Of a stretch of DNA of 64,000 nt, positions 55,991-64,000 are shown in pieces. Position 1 is the first letter of the stretch, and every line of letters begins with the position of its first letter. The stretch spans positions 68,328,666-68,392,665 of the forward strand of contig CM018683.1 in the NCBI GenBank assembly GCA_009363875.1, in the 5' to 3' direction. A program made the position numbers and the translations under genes. This stretch comes from Mikania micrantha (lineage: Eukaryota; Streptophyta; Magnoliopsida; Asterales; Asteraceae). The notes beneath the pieces are model-generated. The model searched no databases and was not told the origin of the DNA. It saw nothing but the letters and a program-made list of their open reading frames with translations.

Positions 55991-57232
55991 GTCAGATCAG
56001 TTGACCCACATTTTTGGGATTTTCATTGTACATCTCATAGACGGATAGGTTGTTTTGTATGGATGTATTATGAGGGCACTCTTTGTATCATAAACTTTAT
56101 GGTTCTATAATAACAGTGTTGTTTTAATCAAACGTTTGTTTCTGTATATCTGTTGTATGTTATGTGAACACTATATCCATATCAGTATGAGAACGTATCT
56201 ATGAACATATCAGTATGAGAACGTATCTATGAACATATCAGTATGAGAACGTATCTATGAACATATCAGTATGAGAACGTATCTAACTGAAAAATATTGC
56301 GCGGATTATACAGTACGAGAGCCATACTGTATGCGAAATATGCGAACTAAAAATATATATATTGTGCGAAAATACAGTACGAGAGCAATACTGTATGCAA
56401 AATATATCTAAATGAAATATATTGCGCTGATATACAGTACGAGAGCCATACTGTATGCGAATATATTTAAAAAAAACATATATTGCGCGAAAATACAGTA
56501 CGAGAGCCATACTGTATGCGAATATATTAACTAAAGTACAGTACTGAGAAGCCATATGTACGAGAAACATATCTAACGAGAAACATAATCAGTTACTAAA
56601 AAGTATAGTACGAGAGCATACTGTACGAGAACATATCTAAACGAGAACGTATCTGTAATGTGAACGAGAACATATCAGTAACTAAAGTATAGTACGAGAG
56701 CCATACTATACGAGAACATATGTAACTAAAGTACAGTACGAGAGCCATACTGTACGAGAACATATCTAAACGAGAACGTATCTGTAATGTGAACGAGAAC
56801 ATATCTAATGAGAACATATCTGTAATTAAAGTACAGTACGAGAGCCATACTGTACGAGAACACTGAACATATCTGTTGTTGTGTGAAACATATCTAGTAC
56901 ATGAACTGAGAACATATCAGAGGACTTGTGTGAGAACATATCCTAGTCCTGTATGAACATATCTCTAAAAACATGTATTGCGAGGCAATGAGTTGGGTTA
57001 TACTCTACACATGTTTTGAAATAACAGGACTAAGTATAACTACGAATATCTGAATGACTAGTGTGAATTGAGAACGTATCTGGATCTTTCAATGTAGTTA
57101 TACTTGAATACTTGAATGATCACATTTCAACATGAAATTGTCAGCATGTCTGAACATGGTTGAGTTATGTGATTAAAAAGGGTTATATTTATATATTCTT
57201 GAACTGACCTGAGTTTGTCTGCATGTGAGCAG
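55987..57232 (+). other. Predicted in-frame intron between leader ORF and gag, copy 2
   Basis: Donor TTACG/GTAAGTC at 55986/55987. Acceptor GCATGTGAGCAG/AACTATGG at 57232/57233. Length 1246 nt. Joining 55986 to 57233 gives codons CGA ACT ATG, so the leader frame continues without a stop into gag MAPKRG. The stop codon of the leader ORF (TAA, 55988-55990) is inside the donor and would be removed. No transcript evidence is available here. Confidence 0.6.
56175..56960 (+). repeat. Hairpin-forming repeat array, copy 2
   Basis: Same layout as 46975-47760: four ATCAGTATGAGAACGTATCT units and about nine CAGTACGAGAGCCATACTG units, some degenerate (56536, 56605). Unit number and order are kept between the copies. 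Confidence 0.88.
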
Positions 57233-57236
57233 AACT

Positions 57237-59280
57237 ATGGCTCCGAAAAGAGGTCGTCCAGCTAAGAAAGCTACTGAGAATATTACTTCCCCTGAACCGA
57301 ATCCAGTTCCACCACCTGTTTCTGAAACAAATACCGTTCCTCTGGTGAACCAGGACCCAAACCCGACACCAACGGCAGCTCCTAGTGGGTCGGTATTGAA
57401 TGAAGCAGCTATAGCCCGAATCGTAAAGGAACAGCTATCGGCTGCTGGCATTGTAATACCACCACAGCCACATGTCACTTCTGGGTCTGGTCATGTGGAA
57501 CATAATGCCACAGGTGGACACGTTGAAACTGTTCATACCACAGGCACAACTACTACTGCTCCTGATCCACCACGACAGGGATGTACGTATAAATACTTTG
57601 CTTCCTGTAACCCACCTACTTTCACAGGTAGGGAAGGAGCGGCTGGACTCCTTAGGTGGATCGAGGAGATGGAAACAAAACTGAAAATCAGCCAGTGTCT
57701 GGAGGAGCATAAGGTGTCTTATGCTGCCTGTTCTTTGAAAGAATCAGCTCTTACCTGGTGGAATACCCAGGCTAAAACTTTGGGTTCTGTTACAGTTGAT
57801 TCTATGGGCTGGAATGAATTCAAAACTGATTTATGTCAGAGTACTGCCCAATCACTGAAATCCAAAAACTTCAGAGGAATTCTGGAGTCACTCAATGGTC
57901 GGTGCTGATTCTTTAGCCTACACCGATCGTTTTCATGAACTTACTTGTCTACTTCCCAATATGTTTCCAACTGAGGCAGCATTGATTGAGAAGTATATCA
58001 AAGGGTTGGTTCCCCAGATTCGGGGAAATGTAACTGCTGCTGAACCCACAACCCTCAAAAGAACCATTCTGTTGACCACCAAGCTTACCGATGAGGCGGT
58101 AAGAAGTGGTACATTGATCTCAAAATCTCAGACGGCCGTGGGCCGTAGTGAAGCTGGTACCTCGAACGTTTCTAAAGGTACCAAACGTAAATGGTTTGGC
58201 AAGTCCAAGACCAAAGCTCCAGCTGAAACCAGTCAGAACAAACCAACCGTGAAAAACTATGGAGCGGCGGTACCGGAGAGGAAAGTTTACACTGGGCCGG
58301 CGCCCAAATGTGATAGGTGTCCCTACCATCACACAGGACCATGTCCTGTTTGTGCAAAATGTAATCGGGTAGGACACTATGCTAAATACTGCAACTTTCC
58401 TGCTCGTCAACCAAACCAAGCTCCACGACCCACTGCTCAAACGAACCGGTCATGTTACACTTGTGGAAGCCCTGATCACCTCATGCGCAATTGTCCAACC
58501 AATAACACCAATCCAGGGAATCAAGCTAGGGGCAGAGCTTTTCAGATTGGTGCAGCCGAGGCAAGACATGATGCAAACATTGTCACTGGTACGTTCCTTC
58601 TCAATAATCTTTATGCATCAGTTTTATTTGACACAGGAGCAGATAAGAGTTTTATTTCTCCTGAATTTGCATCATTACTTTCATTGCCTACGGTAGAACT
58701 AGAAACTCCTTATGTCATTGAACTTGCAAACGGCAAGATGATCAAAACTAGCAGTGTTATTCAAGGATGTTCCTTGAATCTGAATGATCACCTTTTCTGT
58801 ATCGACTTACTTCCTATTGAGCTTGGTAGCTTTGATGTCGTGGTAGGCATGAATTGGCTTTCTGATAACCAAGCGGAAGTTGTATGTCAAACTAAGGTGA
58901 TCCGTATTCCATTACCTAACGGTAATACACTGGTAGTTCAAGGAGAACGAGCCGGTAGAAAACTTGGTCTCATATCTTGTATGCGGGCTCAGAAATTTTT
59001 AAGGAAAGGCTGTTATGCTTTCCTGGCACACGTGACCGAGCACAATTCTTCACCTACACGTATCACTGATATCCCAGTAGTCAAAGATTTTCCTGAAGTT
59101 TTTCCTGAAGATATATCAGGATTACCCCCAACAAGACAGGTTGAATTTCGTATTGACTTGATTCCTGGCGCTGCACCTGTTGCTAAAGCCCCGTATCGGC
59201 TTGCGCCATCTGAAATGCAAGAACTTTCAGGTCAATTACAGGAACTTCTTGATAAAGGTTTCATTCGACCCAGTTTTTTC
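57237..59280 (+). pseudogene. Tekay gag-protease-RT start, copy 2
   Basis: gag starts MAPKRGRPAKKATENITSPE at 57237 and is open at the site shifted in copy 1. A local scramble at about 57826-57875 breaks the capsid part, where copy 1 is intact. From 57895 the frame is open through both zinc-binding regions, protease (LFDTGADKSFIS, about 58627) and the start of reverse transcriptase. An extra T in the run at 59274-59279 then shifts it. This shows directly that gag, protease and reverse transcriptase share one frame. Confidence 0.92.
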
Positions 59281-61890
59281 ACCCTGGGGAGCACCAATTC
59301 TTTTTGTGAAAAAGAAAGATGGATCATTCAGGATGTGTATCGACTACAGGGAACTCAATAAACTGACAATCAAGAACCGTTATCCATTACCTCGTATTGA
59401 TGATCTGTTTGATCAGTTGCAAGGTGCTACATATTTCTCAAAAATTGATTTGAGGTCCGGATATCATCAGTTGCGAATCCATGACAATGATGTTCCAAAA
59501 ACTGCTTTCCGAACCCGGTACGGACATTACGAGTTTTTAGTAATGCCGTTTGGTTTAACCAATGCACCTGCAGTTTTTATGGATCTGATGAACCGAGTAT
59601 GTAGACCTTATCTGGATAAGTTTGTGATTGTATTTATTGATGATATTCTCATTTATTCCCGGAACCAGCAGGAACATGCCCAACATCTGAAACTCATCTT
59701 AGAACTTCTAGCACGTGAACAGCTATATGCCAAATTTTCCAAGTGTGAATTTTGGTTACGAGAAGTTCAGTTTCTGGGGCATGTTGTGAATGAGAATGGT
59801 ATTCAAGTGGATCCCAGTAAGATCAAAGCAGGTAGAACAATGGGAGACACCCCGAACCCCGACTGAAATACGTCAATTCTTGGGGTTGGCAGGTTATTAT
59901 CGTCGATTTATCAAGAACTTTTCAAAAATCGCTCTGCCACTTACCACTTTGACTCAGAAGAACCAACCGTTTATATGGGTTCCCAACAGGAGGAGGCTTT
60001 CCAACTGTTGAAACATAAACTCTGCAATGCACCTATCTTAGCACTACCGGAAGGTACAGATAACTTCACGGTTTATTGTGATGCTTCCCGTCAGGGACTT
60101 GGGTGTGTTTTAATGCAGAACGATAAGGTGATCGCTTACGCTTCTCGGCAGTTGAAAGTACACGAGAAGAACTATACCACTCATGATCTAGAACTTGGTG
60201 CAGTTGTGTTTGCACTCAAGATTTGGAGACATTATCTGTACGGAACCAAGTGTATTGTGTACACGGATCACAAAAGTCTCCAACATATTCTAGATCAGAA
60301 AATGTTGAACATGCGACAAAGGCGATGGTTGAACTCTTGAACGATTATGATTGTGAAATCCGTTATCACCCAGGCAAGGCAAATGTTGTGGCCGATGCCT
60401 TGAGTCGCAAGGAACGGGTCAAACCCTACGTGTGAGAGCGTTAGGTTTGACTATCCAAACTAGTCTAATTCCTCAGATTAGAAATGCTCAGCAACAAGCT
60501 TTACAAACAACGAATTATCTGCTGAGGGACTAAGAGGATTAGATAAAAACTCGATACTAAGGTTGATGGAGTTGTATTTCAAAGACCGAATGTGGATTCC
60601 TCTATTCGGTAACTCTCGAACAACCATCTTGGATGAGGCGCACAAATCCAGGTATTCTATTCATCCAGGTGCCGATAAAATGTATAAAGATCTTAGAGAT
60701 TTTTACTGGTGGCCTGGGATGAAGAGAAACGTATTAGAATACGTGGACCGATGTTTAACGTGTCTTAAAGTGAAGCTGCTGAACATCAACGACCTTCTGG
60801 GTTACTCCAACAACCTGAGATTCCCATGTGGAAATGGGATCAGATCTCTATGGATTTCATTACAAAACTACCCAGAACGTCACGTAACCATGACTCGATA
60901 TGGGTTATCGTTGATCGCCTTACTAAATCTGCGCATTTCTTACCCATCCGAGAAGATTACTCTATGGATCGACTGGCTAAACTCTATGTTAATGAGATTG
61001 TATCTCGACATGGAGTACCGATCTCTATCATTTCTGACAGAGATAGTCGATTTATGTCACGATTTTGGCAAACTCTTCAGAATGCTCTGGGCACGCAAAT
61101 CAATATGAGCACATCCTATCATCCACAAACGGATGGGCAAACGGAGCGAACAAATCAAACGTTAGAAGACATGCTCAGAAGCTGTGTGATTGATTTTGGA
61201 GGTAGCTGGGATATTCATCTTCCACTTGTGGAATTCTCGTACAATAACAGCTACCATACCAGCATACAATGCGCTCCATTCGAGGCACTGTATGGGCGCA
61301 AGTGCAGATCTCCTATTTGCTGGTCGGAAATAGAGAGAAAATCAAATCATTGGCCCAGAATTCATCCAAGAAACCACTGACAAGATCGCACTGATTCAAG
61401 AACGAATTAAAGCTGCTCGCGATCGTCAAAAGAGTTATGCTGATAACCGTCGTAGACCACTAGAATTCCAAGTTGGTGATTGTATGTAATGTTGAAAGTA
61501 TCACCCTGGAAGGGCATTTTCAGATTTGGTAAACGAGGTAAACTCTCACCGAGGTTTGTAGGGCCATTTAAAATTCTTGAACGAATTGGATCTGTAGCCT
61601 ACAGACTCGAATTACCTCTTGAACTCAGTAACATCATGACGTTTTTCACGTATCAAATCTGAAAAAGTGTTTAAACGATGAATCTTTGATCGTACCTCTG
61701 AAGAACTTCAGATCGATGATAAACTTCAGTTTACCGAAAACCGGTAGAAGTAATGGATCGAGAAGTTAAGGTACTCAAACGCAGTCGCATACCAATCGTT
61801 AAAGTTCGCTGGAACTCTCAACGAGGACCTGAATATACCTGGGAACGTGAAGATCAGATGAAAGCAAAATATCCTCACTTGTTCTCATAA
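59281..61890 (+). pseudogene. Tekay RT, RNase H, integrase and chromodomain, copy 2
   Basis: Reverse transcriptase with FIDDIL (about 59633-59650), RNase H (FTVYCDASRQGLGCVL), integrase (ISDRDSRFMSRF, HPQTDGQTERTNQ) and the chromodomain (KVLKRSRIPIVKVRWNSQRG) are all present. Breaks lie at about 59826, 59978, 60328, 60772, 61333, 61482, 61634, 61700 and 61738. Most are one-base indels, and copy 1 is intact at nearly all of them. TAA at 61888-61890. A repaired copy would match the normal family length. Confidence 0.92.
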
Positions 61891-61940
61891 ACAATTGTCG
61901 ACAGATAAGTCTTCACTAAATTTCGGGACGAAATTTCTCT

Positions 61941-61953
61941 AACAGGAGGAGAC
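61941..61953 (+). other. Polypurine tract before LTR 3
   Basis: AACAGGAGGAGAC directly precedes TGTGACAG. The same tract is at 52751-52763 before LTR 2. It primes plus-strand synthesis. Confidence 0.85.
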
Positions 61954-64000
61954 TGTGACAGTTGCGTACGAAGAATTCGGCATTAATGACGTAAGCACAT
62001 TTATCGTGTTTGAAATCCACGAGGAATTAACAACTTTTGTTAATGGGGATTGATAGAACGTGAAAAATGATGAACGTGGGCGAAAACCGCACGCAAAACG
62101 GAGTTCGTATGCCCCCGGAATCGCGAAACGAAGTTTAAATCAAAAATGGGATGAAAATCGGGTCAGGCGGTACGCCTGGCGTGGGTGTACCAAACCAGGC
62201 GATACGCCTGGCGACTATGTCGGCAAAAAAATATATTTTGATGATCAGATCGCATAGAAACTTGTAGAACTTCATTTTCTCGTCCCTGCTCTTCTCTAGA
62301 CGAAAAACCCTCCATAAACACTTCCAAACTTCAAATCTAAGCTCCTCAAACATCTGGATCATCCCACGGATCGTATATACAAGTCCTGATCGTAGTTTTA
62401 CCCGCACAAACTCGTCAGAACAGGTAACGGTTCGTTTTAACCTTCTAGTTTGATTTTGATTGATTAGATCTTGATTTTGAACGTAATGAGATAGTTAGGA
62501 TTGTTGATTATTGCCTAGATGATGGCTAGGATTGATTATAAACGAAGAACACGAAGTTCTAACGGTTAAATCCTTGTTTTGATCCGTTGTGATGCCCGGT
62601 TGCATGAAATCATACCTATGATTATAATGGTTTAAACCATTTGATTATGACAATGTAGGTGATTAGTTTGATTAATCTTTGAAATGCAAAGGTTAAATCC
62701 AAGTTTTTCAAACTAATCATAATCATTAACATACTCATTGGAATGATTATCTGATGTTTATGATAACAGTCAGATTAGTATGTTAAATCTGGGTATTTCA
62801 CCTATTATGTGCTACATTGTGATATTTCATGATATTTGGGTAATCAATAACAAGGATTAATCAATCTAAGCCATTAAATCATCTAAAAATTGTCTTAATA
62901 TTATAATCAACGATATTAACTATTTGATTAATCCGAGATTATTTAGATTAATCAAGAGAGTCATCAACTTTGTATCAGGAATCTAATGCAATGTAGATTC
63001 CTACATTATCATACATTGTATGATATAACCTTAAATTAATTAATTATATAATTAATATCGAGTTGATGATTTATTAAGCAATGTCTTTGACATTGAACGT
63101 TCAGAAAGATCTAATCAGTAAACTAGAACATAAATAATTATTAAATATAATTAAATGCAGAATCATCTCTTTGTTGTTAGATTTGAGAGATTTTGCTACC
63201 TTATATCATCAGGTGAGTTTCGTATCACCCCTGTTCTTTTAATGTTTTATAAACATCGGGGTATAACTGCTAAACTTTTCTCGATCATATGATATGTGTC
63301 ACTGTTATCTGCGTGATTTCATGTGATTAACTGAATTTGTGGATTTCATGGGATTGTTGCCGTTAGTATCTCTATCATGATATCAAAGTCCTCATTCTTG
63401 AACTGTATCTAGTGAACCCATGTGTGGCCGAGCAGAAAACATTGATAGTACTATCGGTTGACACCCCATTCACTGGGAGGATTGCATCTCCCCTGGTGTG
63501 AATGTTTGTTATCTGTTTCCTGAACTTCTTAATGGTGTGATAGACATTAAGATAATGAGGCAATAAGATATGTACCGACGGGTAATATCGAGAACTGAAC
63601 ATATCGTCCGAAAGGAACTAGATACGGGTCCCATGGTTATCCGGAACTGTGAACATGTATTTGAACTTAACTGTCATATCATATGATTTAACTAAACTGT
63701 ATGAACTCACCAGCTTTGTGCTGATGTTTTCGAAACTAAAACTTTTGCAGGCAATCAAGGACAACGGTGAGGATGCACTCACAGCACTAGCAACAACTGT
63801 ATTAAATAAATTGTAATATGTATAAACTGTAATAATATTTGTAACCACGAACCTTGTAATGTAAGTTTTACTTTTCGTAATCTGTGTGCTATAATGATAC
63901 CGGATCAAGTAAGTCACCCCTCATGCTCTGAGACATCACCACTATGCTTCCGCTACCCTTTTGATGACATCATTCTCAGGTGACGAGAGGTGGGGGTGTG
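61954..64000 (+). repeat. Tekay LTR 3, cut by the window end
   Basis: Starts TGTGACAGTTGCG and reaches GGGGGTGTG at 64000. Comparison with LTR 2 (GGGGTGTGACA) shows that only about three bases are missing. Whether a third internal region or host DNA follows cannot be seen. Confidence 0.93.

Larger units (their letters stand above)
43583..64000 (+). mobile_element. Tekay-type Gypsy chromovirus array: LTR-internal-LTR-internal-LTR
   Basis: Three LTRs (43583-45627, 52764-54821, and 61954 to the window end) alternate with two internal regions of almost equal length (7136 and 7132 bp). Each internal region has a primer site, leader ORF, repeat array, gag-pro-pol and the same purine tract (AACAGGAGGAGAC). 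The order protease, reverse transcriptase, RNase H, integrase, chromodomain identifies a chromovirus. About 2-kb LTRs and the domain look fit the Tekay (Del) lineage. The left flank is the TNL gene. The right flank is outside the window. Confidence 0.95.

Overview
The window is plant nuclear DNA made almost entirely of transposable elements, with one wrecked disease-resistance gene as the only host-type gene. Evidence for a plant is a TIR-NBS resistance gene, Copia and Tekay-type Ty3/Gypsy chromovirus polyproteins, plant hAT and FAR1/MULE transposase sequence, and tRNA-Met primer sites (TGGTATCAGAGC). The look of the polyproteins suggests a eudicot, perhaps a composite (Asteraceae), but nothing here proves that. 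I saw no rRNA, tRNA or CRISPR feature.

Layout. 1-5569: a Copia element with a large intact gag, a broken protease-integrase and no reverse transcriptase. 6441-10460: a decayed hAT-like element holding a solo-LTR-like insertion (5-bp duplication CTTGG), which in turn holds a small hAT element (8-bp duplication ATATTTAG). 11287-12493: a truncated LTR on the minus strand with a Mutator-like MITE inside. 12494-26655: an AT-rich mosaic of elements bounded by (TA)n runs, several hAT and other MITEs, a 2.8-kb solo LTR (18614-21395), a 773-bp direct duplication and a relic of a FAR1-type MULE transposase. 27320-27841 and 28972-32146: two hAT elements with target duplications, the second with a frameshifted transposase.

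32541-39583: a minus-strand Copia element with nearly identical 189-bp LTRs, itself split in its reverse transcriptase by a 2.4-kb solo LTR. It sits just upstream of a TIR-NBS gene (39633-43582). That gene has a frameshift in the TIR exon, is split at its GLPL motif by a small gag-only Copia element (41214-43526), and is cut off about 50 bases later by a Gypsy array.

43583-64000: LTR-internal-LTR-internal-LTR of a Tekay chromovirus, with a chromodomain at the end of pol. Both 7.1-kb internal regions carry an extra sense ORF before gag. It encodes a Pro/Ser-rich, coiled-coil protein with a C-terminal hydrophobic segment. This ORF ends on a consensus splice donor, and an acceptor lies just before the gag ATG. 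Splicing in copy 2 would join the leader ORF in frame to gag and remove an intron of about 1.24 kb filled with hairpin-forming repeats. This is the most novel signal in the window. The two copies differ mainly by private short indels, so many of the apparent frameshifts may be sequencing or assembly errors.
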